A DNA stretch of 49,538 nt from a virus, in the IMG/VR virus record IMGVR_UViG_3300047564_002259, positions 1-49,538 of that record, one strand, 5' to 3'. The position numbers and the translations under genes are program-made. Below the pieces are notes generated by a model, which was given only the letters and a program-made list of their open reading frames with translations, was not told the origin of the DNA and made no database searches. This document shows positions 23,897-31,224 of this stretch, piece by piece. The stretch's first letter is position 1. Each line of letters starts with the position of its first letter.

Positions 23897-24412
23897 TTAA
23901 TTTACCCATTCTGGTTTGCGTTGTGGCATACGAAGATAGTTATCAGACACCCAAGGTTTGGATGCAATGTACCTTTTGTATGCTTCAAATGTGTCAATAG
24001 TTTTGTCAAACTTCCACTCCTCGGGCATAGCACGAGCAAATGGAGTCACTTCTGTAATCTTACCCTTGGGAAACAAATAGTATGCATCCACAAGAGTTTT
24101 ATAACAGGAGTGAGTTTTATTATACCTCAGGCAGTATTCATCGGACAAGTTTAATCCCCACTTGATTAACCAGTAGGCATTATGGATACTCTCCATTGCC
24201 CACTTGGTGCAGGGATGATTGCGGAATGCTCCTTTGTCTGTCTTGTAGGGGGTCCCATCTGCCTTAGGGAGAGTGCCGTACCCGTGTCCCCACTTCTCTG
24301 ATGCCACGATAGAGAGCATTTGGCACGTTTCAACTGGCATCTTCACTATTAATTTGTCCGGAAGTACTATTGCACTTTCTGCCGGAAATTGATTTGTCAC
24401 AAAAATGTTCAT
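23897..24412 (-). CDS. Conserved phage protein between gp45 and gp44, unknown function
   Basis: A 171-residue protein (MNIFVTNQFPAESAIVLPDK). The N-terminal pattern MNIF..[ND]..P..AA..L.DK...KM..E..QML is one I associate with an uncharacterised family in phages and bacteria. Several conserved His, Trp and Cys (NHPCTKWAMESIHNAYWL) suggest an enzyme or metal-binding site. Some databases associate similar sequences with DNA glycosylases, but I cannot confirm that. The gene ends 4 nt before gp44. Confidence 0.7.
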   Translation of the reverse strand: MNIFVTNQFPAESAIVLPDKLIVKMPVETCQMLSIVASEKWGHGYGTLPKADGTPYKTDKGAFRNHPCTKWAMESIHNAYWLIKWGLNLSDEYCLRYNKTHSCYKTLVDAYYLFPKGKITEVTPFARAMPEEWKFDKTIDTFEAYKRYIASKPWVSDNYLRMPQRKPEWVN

Positions 24413-24437
24413 AATAAAAAAATTAAAGTTTAATTCA

Positions 24438-24443
24438 ATTATA
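24438..24443 (-). promoter_or_regulatory. Possible TATAAT box upstream of the 23897 gene
   Basis: A TATAAT lies in the AT-rich gap after gp45, 25 nt before the ATG at 24412. There is no clear -35 box, so support is weak. Confidence 0.3.
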
Positions 24444-24462
24444 TAATAGAATACTTTGGAAA

Positions 24463-25128
24463 TTATCCAAATTGACTATCTGGTTCTAATGCAATCCAAT
24501 AGCACAAATCGTGGTTCTTAGATTGGAATCGTGACAGTAGTTTTTCTGACACAACCACGTCGTAAGAACCAGGAATAATCTTGATGTTTTCTACCTTGAA
24601 GTTGAAGGTAAATTCAGAATCAGTTTCACCAACAACGATGGCATACTCATTAGAAGTATCATTCTTCTTATCACGAACCACTAGTTTGATGACACCATTC
24701 TCACCAACAGCAGAGAGGTCGGGAAGTTGATACACTGCTGCTGCCTTGACCAGTTTTTCTAGAGAAGTACTGTCCAATTGGAAGCAAACATCTTGTGAAG
24801 GAAGTTGAATGTTCTTATCGGGAGGAGAGATAATCACATTGGGGTCGGCAAAGAAATATTTTACACGACGCTTACCTTCTTTAATACTGAGATGCGATTC
24901 TTCAGTAAAGTCAAGGTCGGGGTCTTGGTGAAGACTCAGACCATTGAGAAACTGATTGAGGTCATAAATCGCAAAGTCACGAGGAAATTCTTCACTAATT
25001 TCTGCTTCAGCTAGTATATTTTTTGCCACAGAAATGGTACGAAGACGATTACCCTGCTTTACAAGAATGGAATTGTTAATGCCAGCAAAGTTCTTGAGAA
25101 GAGCAAGAGTATTATCAGAGAGTTTCAT
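24463..25128 (-). CDS. gp45: Sliding clamp, T4 gp45-like
   Basis: A 221-residue trimeric processivity clamp, which also activates late transcription with gp55 in T4. The start at 25128 (MKLSDNTLALLKNFAGINNS) aligns with the T4 N-terminus; ATG 25149 and TTG 25155 are in frame upstream. FAIYDLNQFLNGLSL and FNFKVENIKIIPGSYDVVVS are typical clamp strands, and the end (WIALEPDSQFG) matches T4 (ALEADSTHDF). It is close to the T4 length (228). It overlaps or nearly abuts the preceding gene. Confidence 0.94.
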   Translation of the reverse strand: MKLSDNTLALLKNFAGINNSILVKQGNRLRTISVAKNILAEAEISEEFPRDFAIYDLNQFLNGLSLHQDPDLDFTEESHLSIKEGKRRVKYFFADPNVIISPPDKNIQLPSQDVCFQLDSTSLEKLVKAAAVYQLPDLSAVGENGVIKLVVRDKKNDTSNEYAIVVGETDSEFTFNFKVENIKIIPGSYDVVVSEKLLSRFQSKNHDLCYWIALEPDSQFG

Positions 25129-25151
25129 AGTTTTATCTTGGAGTTTCATAA

Positions 25152-25505
25152 TCAACGAAATTCAGAGAGACCATTATCTTTGCGGGAATAATGTTTGTCA
25201 AAGTGAAGCAATAGCATAGCATAGTGAATGACTTTCATCAAATCACGCTTATTACGTCCATCCTTGTCTCCATAACGAGAACCATACTTTAGGATGTTTG
25301 CTTGACAAAAACCTGCTGCCAGTTTCTTTGCTGCCATCAGATCAATTGTTTGGATATCAGCATAATCTTCTTCATCACCACAATAGTGACCGTGATAGGT
25401 GCTGGTTACATAATCCTCAACATCTTTGAGGATTTTATCTTCGTTATATTTCCAAAGATGATTTGTTGTTTCACTCATAGTAATATTAAAAGTTGTTTCA
25501 GTCAT
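25152..25505 (-). CDS. Small conserved protein, DUF3310-like, probable
   Basis: A 117-residue protein from ATG 25505 (MTETTFNITMSETTNHLWKY). Two alternatives exist: GTG 25520, which has GGAGG 6 nt upstream but lies in a terminator hairpin, and ATG 25478, which repeats the MxETT sequence. The C-terminal half (AAGFCQANILKYGSRYG, KRDLMKVIHYAMLLLHF) resembles DUF3310-type proteins often called nucleotide-kinase related in phages, but no kinase motif is present. It is placed between cobS and gp45. The function is unknown. Confidence 0.65.
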   Translation of the reverse strand: MTETTFNITMSETTNHLWKYNEDKILKDVEDYVTSTYHGHYCGDEEDYADIQTIDLMAAKKLAAGFCQANILKYGSRYGDKDGRNKRDLMKVIHYAMLLLHFDKHYSRKDNGLSEFR

Positions 25506-25533
25506 AAAAAGAGGAGGCACTTTTTACCTCCTT
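25506..25533 (-). terminator. Terminator downstream of cobS
   Basis: Stem AGGAGG/CCTCCT with a 9-nt loop is followed by CTTTTT. The same stem contains a Shine-Dalgarno-like sequence for a possible GTG start at 25520. Confidence 0.65.
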
Positions 25534-25541
25534 ATATTCTA

Positions 25542-26669
25542 TCAGTTTGCTTGCTGCTCGTCAAGGTTATAAGTTACATGTTCGCCTTCTGGCATTTGGA
25601 AATCAGCATCCACTTTATCATACAATTCGAGGAATGCTTGCTTGGTTTCATCATCAAAGCGGTTTACACACACTTGGATTGCCTTTGCCTTATCTTGGAA
25701 AATGCTATAGGCACGGATGATGTGAACCAGACGGCGGGTGCTGATGATTTCTTCAATACCACCATCATAAAATGTTTTACGAATAATATCACTCCAATCA
25801 ACCAAACTCTTGCAGAAATCACGATCCTCAACACCAAGATCCAGAGCAACGCCTTCAAGGATCTTCTGCTCGGTTGCAGGGGCAGGATACTGCTGCTCAA
25901 ATGTCACAGGGAAACGCTCCAGGAACGCCTCATTGAGCACGTTGGTGCCGATGAACCTACCGTCATCAGAACCCTTACCTTTAGTGTTTGCAGTGGCAAT
26001 CACGTTGAAACCTTCATCAGGTTTTACAAACTTACCAATCTTTTTCAAGAATACACCCTTACCCTCTAGCACGGATTGTAGGCAAAGGATTTTGTTGGAG
26101 GCAAGGTCAATCTCGTCAAGGAGCAGGATTGCTCCACGCTGGAGTGCTTCGATGACTGGACCATTGTGCCAGACAGTAGCACCATCCACAAGACGGAAAC
26201 CGCCGATAAGATCATCTTCATCAGTTTCAATCGTAATGTTTACACGAATTAGTTCACGCTTAAGTTGAGCACACGCTTGCTCCACCGAGAACGTTTTACC
26301 GTTACCCGAAAGACCCGTAATGAACGTAGGGTAAAAGAGACGGGACTGAATAATTTTTTTAATATCGTTAAAGTTACCAAACTTGACGAAGGTATCATCT
26401 TTTTCGGGGATAAGATTTTGCTCAACTGCAGGGAGAACAGAAGGTGCTTGATAAGAACGCTCAATCTCTTCAACACGTTCTTGAGTCACTTCCAGATTCC
26501 AACGCCCACGAGCGGTCTTAAAAGATTCCAAGCGACGGGTCACGGTCTGATAGTTGAGACTACGAGAAGCACAGAAACCTTTCAGGTCACCAGAAGTAAT
26601 TTTAGAACCGTACAGTTCTTTGATAGATTCGATCAATTGAGCGTCGTTCACAGAAGATTTGCGAGACAT
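25542..26669 (-). CDS. cobS: CobS-like AAA+ ATPase (MoxR/CobS type)
   Basis: A 375-residue AAA+ ATPase. Residues 1-60 form a helical, HTH-like N-terminal region (VNDAQLIESIKELYG). Walker A GLSGNGKT is at 119-126 and Walker B ILLLDEID at 181-188. NVIATANTKGKGSDDGRF is the sensor 1 region, and FLERFPVTF is typical of CobS and MoxR. CobS partners CobT in the aerobic cobaltochelatase, and 'cobS' is common in cyanophages. Here the CobT-like VWA gene lies upstream, while no CobN-like subunit is present. The pair may instead act as a MoxR-VWA chaperone-like module. It has its own TATAAT box. Confidence 0.9.
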   Translation of the reverse strand: MSRKSSVNDAQLIESIKELYGSKITSGDLKGFCASRSLNYQTVTRRLESFKTARGRWNLEVTQERVEEIERSYQAPSVLPAVEQNLIPEKDDTFVKFGNFNDIKKIIQSRLFYPTFITGLSGNGKTFSVEQACAQLKRELIRVNITIETDEDDLIGGFRLVDGATVWHNGPVIEALQRGAILLLDEIDLASNKILCLQSVLEGKGVFLKKIGKFVKPDEGFNVIATANTKGKGSDDGRFIGTNVLNEAFLERFPVTFEQQYPAPATEQKILEGVALDLGVEDRDFCKSLVDWSDIIRKTFYDGGIEEIISTRRLVHIIRAYSIFQDKAKAIQVCVNRFDDETKQAFLELYDKVDADFQMPEGEHVTYNLDEQQAN

Positions 26670-26701
26670 AATGTAGTTAGGTGGTTTGTTTCAACAGACT
26701 T

Positions 26702-26707
26702 ATTATA
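26702..26707 (-). promoter_or_regulatory. TATAAT box upstream of cobS
   Basis: Lies 32 nt before the ATG at 26669, directly after the upstream terminator. No -35 box at 17-nt spacing. Confidence 0.5.
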
Positions 26708-26712
26708 CACAC

Positions 26713-26738
26713 AAAAAAGGGGCAACCGAGTGCCCCTT
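26713..26738 (-). terminator. Terminator between the small linker gene and cobS
   Basis: Stem AAGGGGCA/TGCCCCTT with a 6-nt loop, followed by T residues. Confidence 0.88.
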
Positions 26739-26760
26739 GTGACGGTTTGGAAAGTGGTTC
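26739..26760 (-). repeat. Pre-terminator repeat element
   Basis: On the minus strand GAACCACTTTCCAAACCGTC sits between the stop codon of the 26759 gene and the terminator. It is nearly identical to 29136-29160. Confidence 0.65.
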
Positions 26761-26899
26761 AGGAGGACTTTTTCTTCTTGACTACTTTTACTGGTTTTTC
26801 ATCAAAAACTTTCTCAACCTTGTCTGGTTGTGGTGCTACTTGTGGGACTGGTGCTACTTCAGGTGCAGTTTCCTGAAATAAATTGGTAAATCTACTCAT
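26759..26899 (-). CDS. Tiny Pro/Lys-rich protein between CobT-like and CobS genes
   Basis: A 46-residue protein (MSRFTNLFQETAPEVAPVPQ). It has a short helix, then a Pro/Val/Ala linker, then a basic tail (KPVKVVKKKKSS). A late-type GATAAATA lies 24 nt upstream and a strong terminator follows, which supports it as a gene. No family is recognised; the extended linker and basic end suggest a tether or adaptor. Confidence 0.6.
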   Translation of the reverse strand: MSRFTNLFQETAPEVAPVPQVAPQPDKVEKVFDEKPVKVVKKKKSS

Positions 26900-26923
26900 T
26901 AGACCTAGTATAACTCTTTGAAG

Positions 26924-26931
26924 TATTTATC
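26924..26931 (-). promoter_or_regulatory. Late promoter variant GATAAATA
   Basis: Overlaps the stop of the CobT-like gene, 24 nt before the ATG at 26899. One mismatch from TATAAATA. Confidence 0.4.
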
Positions 26932-29080
26932 AGGCAACCAATTCCACAAACTCACCCAGAATTTTCTTGTTCATTTTTTTAGTTTTAAGGCTCTTCACAA
27001 AGGCAGATTTGATTTGCGCCTTTGTTGCATCGTCAGCAACAGAAAACTCAGAATCCTGAGAAAGAGTGGTAGAAGACAGACCAAAATAGGAATGATACCC
27101 AGAGTTCTTGAGAGTAAATGCCTTCTGTTTCTTCCAAGCACCCATCACCTTATCATACTCAGAACCATAGAATCCACAATAACGGCGAATGAATTGACCG
27201 GCATCACGGGATTCAAGAACACGAATACCAATAAAATTGATATCAGTAAACTTGTCCCTCAGATTGTGAAGAAGAACCTCAGTAAATTCCTGCTTCTCAG
27301 AGTCACAAGAATAAGTCATTCCAGTCTTACGGTCACGGAGGAAGGCATTAAAACCAATGTGAGCGGTACCCATATATGGTTCATCTTCCCAACGACGCTG
27401 AACCTCATGATGATATTTCACAAGGCATCCCTCACCATCAGTCAGAACCACACACTGAACTTTCTGAAGTTTGTTCTCCTTCTTGAACTTAGGCAAAATC
27501 TGATGAAGAGAAATCAGTGCCTCATTTAAGGGAGTTCCTGAAAGACCCATTCCAAGAGGAGCAGAATAATAGCAGTGAGAATTGTAACAGAAAGACTTAG
27601 CAAGACGGAAAATATTCTTCATATGCTCCTCCAGAGTGTTCACATTCACTTTGCTGGTGAGAAGATTCATCATAGAGAACCATTCACCAACCTGAACAAG
27701 ACCATCTTTCTTCTTATAGGCAAGTTCACGAATGTTTGCCTTACCATCTTCACCATATTTCACCAGAGGATAATCAGTGGTGAAAGCATAAACCTCAAAC
27801 GGAATTGAAACTTTCTTACAGAACCAAATCAGGTTGAAGAGTTGCTTGACCGTATCCAGCATCACATTAGACATAGAACCAGACCAGTCCAGAACAAATA
27901 CCAGACCGTGATTTTTACCATCAGCAAAAGTCGTAACCTTCCTGAAGATATCTTCATTATACTTGTAGGTATGAAGTTTAGAACAATCCAATACACCAGT
28001 GCGGGAAGTTGTGGCACGAGCATAGGAATCTGCTGCCTTGCGACATTCAAACTCTTTCACCAGATAGTTGACTTCCTTCTGAGCAGAACGCTTGAATTCC
28101 ACATACTGCTTATCAACTTCACCAAAGATATCCTCTTGCTTATATTCACGCTCGGAAAGAAAAAGTTCCCAACTGATTTTACACTTGGAATGAATCTCCG
28201 AATTAGGAACAATCACCTTATCCAAGTCAAGTTGAGGCAGTTCAAGATAAACATTCTCAGAAGAATCATTACCTACAAGTTCTTTCAGTGCCTCTTCCAG
28301 AGACTCCATCGTCTTGACTTCAGGTTCTTCATCATTCTCACCACCTTCATTTGTAGGTTGCTGTTGCTGCTGAGAATTTTCATCAGAAGTAGCAGCACCA
28401 TCAGAACCTTCAGATTCAGGTTGCTCACTCTCACCTTGCTCCTGGTCAGTAAAATCAGAAGCGGGTTGATTATCATCACCACTCTGCTGCGACTCAAGAT
28501 TGTCCAGAGAAGTCTTGGTTTCTTCCTGTTGCTTCTGCTTACAATACTTATAGAGTGCCTCTGCGGCAATCAGAACATCGGCAAAGGTCTCAGTATCGGC
28601 AATCAGATTGATGATTTCAGTCTCTTCACCAGGTTCAACAGGAATATCTACATAATTACCAACCTTGAACCACAGGTTTGCACGGTCGGCAAGATTATAA
28701 GTTTCTACATTATCATCTTTGATTTGAAAGAAGTCATCATCAACAAGTTCCTTATAACCGTTATAGAAGGTCTTGGCGAGACCAGCATAACGACGCTTCA
28801 TCAGTTTCTCAATACGAGCATCCTCAACCACATTCACAAACTGCGGCGGGATCTTGTGTTGCTTCAACCAGTCCTCATCAGGCGTATAGAGAGCGTGACC
28901 GACCTCGTGACCCACCAGAAGGTCATACACAGTGTTGCTTGCCTTCTCCCACATAGGAAGCGTGAGCACACGGGTATGAACGTTAAAGCAGGCAGTCTCC
29001 ACTTTCTTGTGCTCAACTACAAGGTCTTCGGTAGCAAGAAGTTTGGCGAGTTGAGACTTGATTTCGTGGCGGACGGGCAT
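26930..29080 (-). CDS. CobT-like protein: HExxH metallopeptidase-like domain plus VWA domain
   Basis: A 716-residue protein from ATG 29080 (MPVRHEIKSQLAKLLATEDL); the longer frame starts at TTG. The N-terminal part contains HEVGH at 58-62 and VVEDARIEK near 84-92, the pattern of a zinc metallopeptidase (HExxH with a downstream Glu). Residues 185-260 are an acidic Gln/Ser/Glu-rich linker. FVLDWSGSM at 395-403 is a MIDAS motif (DxSxS) of a von Willebrand A domain. CobT and similar VWA proteins partner MoxR/CobS-type AAA+ ATPases, and the cobS gene is downstream. The substrate is unknown. It could remodel or process a host protein, as inferred from architecture. Confidence 0.85.
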   Translation of the reverse strand: MPVRHEIKSQLAKLLATEDLVVEHKKVETACFNVHTRVLTLPMWEKASNTVYDLLVGHEVGHALYTPDEDWLKQHKIPPQFVNVVEDARIEKLMKRRYAGLAKTFYNGYKELVDDDFFQIKDDNVETYNLADRANLWFKVGNYVDIPVEPGEETEIINLIADTETFADVLIAAEALYKYCKQKQQEETKTSLDNLESQQSGDDNQPASDFTDQEQGESEQPESEGSDGAATSDENSQQQQQPTNEGGENDEEPEVKTMESLEEALKELVGNDSSENVYLELPQLDLDKVIVPNSEIHSKCKISWELFLSEREYKQEDIFGEVDKQYVEFKRSAQKEVNYLVKEFECRKAADSYARATTSRTGVLDCSKLHTYKYNEDIFRKVTTFADGKNHGLVFVLDWSGSMSNVMLDTVKQLFNLIWFCKKVSIPFEVYAFTTDYPLVKYGEDGKANIRELAYKKKDGLVQVGEWFSMMNLLTSKVNVNTLEEHMKNIFRLAKSFCYNSHCYYSAPLGMGLSGTPLNEALISLHQILPKFKKENKLQKVQCVVLTDGEGCLVKYHHEVQRRWEDEPYMGTAHIGFNAFLRDRKTGMTYSCDSEKQEFTEVLLHNLRDKFTDINFIGIRVLESRDAGQFIRRYCGFYGSEYDKVMGAWKKQKAFTLKNSGYHSYFGLSSTTLSQDSEFSVADDATKAQIKSAFVKSLKTKKMNKKILGEFVELVA

Positions 29081-29101
29081 AGATTTGTTGCGTATGAAGT
29101 C

Positions 29102-29107
29102 ATTATA
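29102..29107 (-). promoter_or_regulatory. TATAAT box upstream of the CobT-like gene
   Basis: Lies 21 nt before the ATG at 29080, immediately after the terminator T-tract. Confidence 0.5.
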
Positions 29108-29108
29108 C

Positions 29109-29134
29109 AAAAAAAGGAGGTCTTGCGACCTCCC
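29109..29134 (-). terminator. Terminator downstream of the 29159 gene
   Basis: Stem GGAGGTC/GACCTCC with a GCAA tetraloop, followed by seven T residues. Confidence 0.92.
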
Positions 29135-29135
29135 A

Positions 29136-29160
29136 GTGGACAGTTTGGAAAGTGGTTTCT
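29136..29160 (-). repeat. Pre-terminator repeat element
   Basis: On the minus strand AGAAACCACTTTCCAAACTG, then TCCAC, lies between stop codon and terminator. It shares a 15-nt identical core (AACCACTTTCCAAAC) with 26739-26760. Confidence 0.65.
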
Positions 29161-29860
29161 AGTCGTGCTCACCCATTGCTTTTTGCTTACGGAGTTTCTT
29201 AGGATTCTTGGTTACACCACCAGAACCCTCTGAAGGATAATCGTGGTCTTGACGAGTACCTACACCATGAGCAGCACCTGCTCTTGCTCTTTCTCTATCG
29301 TCAGCAGTCAAACCCTTTCTTGGTGAATCATCTGGAGTTCTATTAGCAGGATTAGTTCTACTCTTCATTGCCTTAAGAAAAGGCTTTCTCTTTGCAGTCA
29401 TCTTGGTTTTTGATGCTGCACTGTATGCCTTCGGTGTAGCACCATATGAACCTTCTGCTTCATCTAGAACTTCTTCAACAATACTCTGCTTCCACTCTTC
29501 ACTCATATTCGCCATAATAGCAAGAGCTGCCTTATTGGTGTCTGCGTAACCTTCGGCAACTAGGTGCTCCAAAATATGCTCAAACATATCTTTTCCACCC
29601 TTTTGCGGAACTTTTCCCCTATCTCTGAGTCTTTCACGACCACCTTCGGATCTCTCTTCTTTAGAAGCACTTGGACTAAACTTACCTAGCATTAATCTGC
29701 CATGTGTTTCAGCCTTAGTTTCTGGTCTTCCTCTTTTCTTATCCGCTTCACGCTGTTGAGATTCCCGAGAAAGAGCACTCAAACTAGTTCTTCTACCTTC
29801 ATCAAGTTGATAAACCTGATTATATGCTTCTTGTAAATTGCGAATTTCTTTTGCGTCCAT
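29159..29860 (-). CDS. Late protein with EGYADT/MSEEWK motif, probably virion-associated
   Basis: A 233-residue protein (MDAKEIRNLQEAYNQVYQLD). The N-terminal QEAYNQVY motif matches the 494 and 29887 proteins. QLDE|G near residue 21 and LVAE|G near residue 100 fit (L/I)xE prohead-protease sites. The block LVAEGYADTNKAALAIM followed by MSEEWKQSIVEE is nearly the same as in the 494-1453 protein. The rest is highly basic and Gly/Arg-rich (disordered, ending RKQKAMGEHD). A late promoter variant lies upstream. It looks like a small basic internal head protein; no enzyme domain is present. Confidence 0.72.
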   Translation of the reverse strand: MDAKEIRNLQEAYNQVYQLDEGRRTSLSALSRESQQREADKKRGRPETKAETHGRLMLGKFSPSASKEERSEGGRERLRDRGKVPQKGGKDMFEHILEHLVAEGYADTNKAALAIMANMSEEWKQSIVEEVLDEAEGSYGATPKAYSAASKTKMTAKRKPFLKAMKSRTNPANRTPDDSPRKGLTADDRERARAGAAHGVGTRQDHDYPSEGSGGVTKNPKKLRKQKAMGEHD

Positions 29861-29883
29861 TTTTATGAATACTTTTTTTTATT

Positions 29884-29891
29884 TATTTATG
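29884..29891 (-). promoter_or_regulatory. Late promoter variant CATAAATA
   Basis: Overlaps the stop of the 29887 gene and lies 23 nt before the ATG at 29860. An AATAAATA register overlaps it. Confidence 0.5.
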
Positions 29892-30897
29892 CATAATCCC
29901 CCTCTGTTGGAGATCCATATTTCTTCAACCAGATCTTATTTCCAAGTTCTTTTGCTTTTGCAGGATCCTTAGTTCTTAGTTCTTGATATCTTTTAATATC
30001 AGGATCAACTGATTTAGTTTTTGTTGCAACTGTTTTTGAAGTATCTTTTATAACTGGATTTGGTTTAACTTTTTTTACAGTATCTTTTGTAACTGTATTT
30101 TGTGTAGGTTTTTTCGCTTTTTGAGGGGTTGGAAGTTTAGGTGCAGGTAAAGCAACGTCTCCACGCTTCATTGCAGCAGTTAAAGTTCCATCAGCAGTTG
30201 GTCTTGGTGCCATAACAGCAGCTGCAGCGCCAGCAGGAGTAAGATTTCTTAGAGTAGCGATAGTAGATGCAGTCTTGGCAACAGGTTCTGCAATTTTTCT
30301 TCCTTGGTCAGCAAATCTTGCAAGTTCTGGAAATTTATCAAGATTCGGACCAGTTGCTCTAAGTGTAGCACCAGGTCTATATGGATTTGGTTTAGTTGTA
30401 GTTGGTTTTGCTGCTGGAGAAGAAACTTTTGTAACTTTTGGTGTTGGTGGTTTTGGTGCCTTTACTTCTACTGGTTTATTGGGATAAAGCATTTTTCTCA
30501 AACCCTGTGCAAATACTTGCGTGGGATGTGGTTTATCAAGACCAAGAATATTAGCAATACCACGAGCAACAACTTCTTGCGGATGCATTCCTTGCTCCAC
30601 AACATAAGTCATAATGTAATTTGACTCTTCTACTGTACATCCCTCATTTAAAAGAAAATTAAAAACTTCATCATAAACATCTTCAATAACAACTTCACCC
30701 TCTGGTTCATAATGTGCTTTTTGAATATTTGCACTTTTAGTTGGTTTTAAAGGAACTACTTTTCCCCCACCATACTTCGGATTACTGTCTATTATTTTTT
30801 GAAGGGTTTCATCAGGATTATCAGTAGGAACTCCCATTCTTTGTTCCAAAATTATATTATATGCATCTCGTAACGATTTATATTCTTTAAAATTCAT
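29887..30897 (-). CDS. Late Pro/Lys/Ala-rich protein, probably virion-associated
   Basis: A 336-residue protein (MNFKEYKSLRDAYNIILEQR). It shares the RDAYN..L N-terminal motif with the 29159 and 494 proteins. Residues about 75-130 form an ordered region with LLNE|GCTVEESNYIMTYVV, a diverged version of the EGYADT block. The remainder is Pro/Lys/Thr/Ala-rich and probably disordered. A perfect late promoter lies 21 nt upstream. No catalytic motif. It is inferred to be an internal or surface virion component from promoter, composition and paralogues. Confidence 0.7.
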   Translation of the reverse strand: MNFKEYKSLRDAYNIILEQRMGVPTDNPDETLQKIIDSNPKYGGGKVVPLKPTKSANIQKAHYEPEGEVVIEDVYDEVFNFLLNEGCTVEESNYIMTYVVEQGMHPQEVVARGIANILGLDKPHPTQVFAQGLRKMLYPNKPVEVKAPKPPTPKVTKVSSPAAKPTTTKPNPYRPGATLRATGPNLDKFPELARFADQGRKIAEPVAKTASTIATLRNLTPAGAAAAVMAPRPTADGTLTAAMKRGDVALPAPKLPTPQKAKKPTQNTVTKDTVKKVKPNPVIKDTSKTVATKTKSVDPDIKRYQELRTKDPAKAKELGNKIWLKKYGSPTEGDYA

Positions 30898-30913
30898 TTC
30901 TAAAAAAATCTTT

Positions 30914-31057
30914 TTAGGTATTTATAAAAAAAGAAGCACCTCCAGAGAGGCGCTTCTTGAGTGCTTGGCGACGTGCCTTTGCTTGTCGGAGTGCTTGCGG
31001 TTTTAGTTTCCGCTTCTGCTCCTTTTTAGAGTGGTGTTGCCAATTTGGAAGTTTCAT
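30914..31057 (-). CDS. Small very basic protein read through a terminator
   Basis: A 47-residue protein (MKLPNWQHHSKKEQKRKLKP), about one third Lys/Arg. The start overlaps the preceding stop (TAATG). The last 14 codons run through the terminator hairpin and the next gene's late promoter, and the stop is at 30914. Such a basic protein probably binds nucleic acid. No family is recognised with certainty. Confidence 0.6.
   Translation of the reverse strand: MKLPNWQHHSKKEQKRKLKPQALRQAKARRQALKKRLSGGASFFINT
30919..30926 (-). promoter_or_regulatory. T4-type late promoter TATAAATA
   Basis: Exact match, 21 nt before the ATG at 30897. It lies inside the coding sequence of the small basic gene. Confidence 0.85.
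30924..30958 (-). terminator. Terminator inside the small basic gene
   Basis: An 11-bp stem with one internal mismatch (AAGAAGC.CCTC/GAGG.GCTTCTT), followed by seven T residues. Confidence 0.85.
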
Positions 31058-31149
31058 TAGTCTTGTGTTGATGGGGACAGATTACTATCTATATTTGCAG
31101 AAGTCAAGGAGTCCAGTTGAGAAAGTGTCCCTGTTCTTATTTTTTTCAT
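31057..31149 (-). CDS. Tiny ORF between gp46 and the small basic gene
   Basis: A 30-residue frame (MKKIRTGTLSQLDSLTSANI) ending in a TAATG overlap with the next start. The open frame extends upstream without ATG to about 31212, so a TTG start near 31182 would give about 41 residues. A weak AGAAG precedes the ATG. A perfect late promoter lies at 31217-31224. It is short, so I am unsure that it is translated; it may act as a leader for the basic protein. Confidence 0.4.
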   Translation of the reverse strand: MKKIRTGTLSQLDSLTSANIDSNLSPSTQD

Positions 31150-31216
31150 AATATCACTTCTTCTTTTTCTTTCATTATCACTTATATTCAATTTTGTTCC
31201 AACTTCTAGTCTAAAC

Positions 31217-31224
31217 TATTTATA
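31217..31224 (-). promoter_or_regulatory. T4-type late promoter TATAAATA
   Basis: Exact match overlapping the gp46 stop codon. It serves the two small genes downstream. Confidence 0.75.

Noticed and set aside
25302-26069. Plus-strand open frame of 255 codons opposite cobS
   Set aside because: Antisense to a strongly supported AAA+ gene. The translation has no recognisable domain.
27842-29233. Long plus-strand open frame of 463 codons
   Set aside because: It is the mirror of the CobT-like gene, with a Leu/Ile/Arg-rich composition typical of antisense frames. No start signal, no promoter and no domain.
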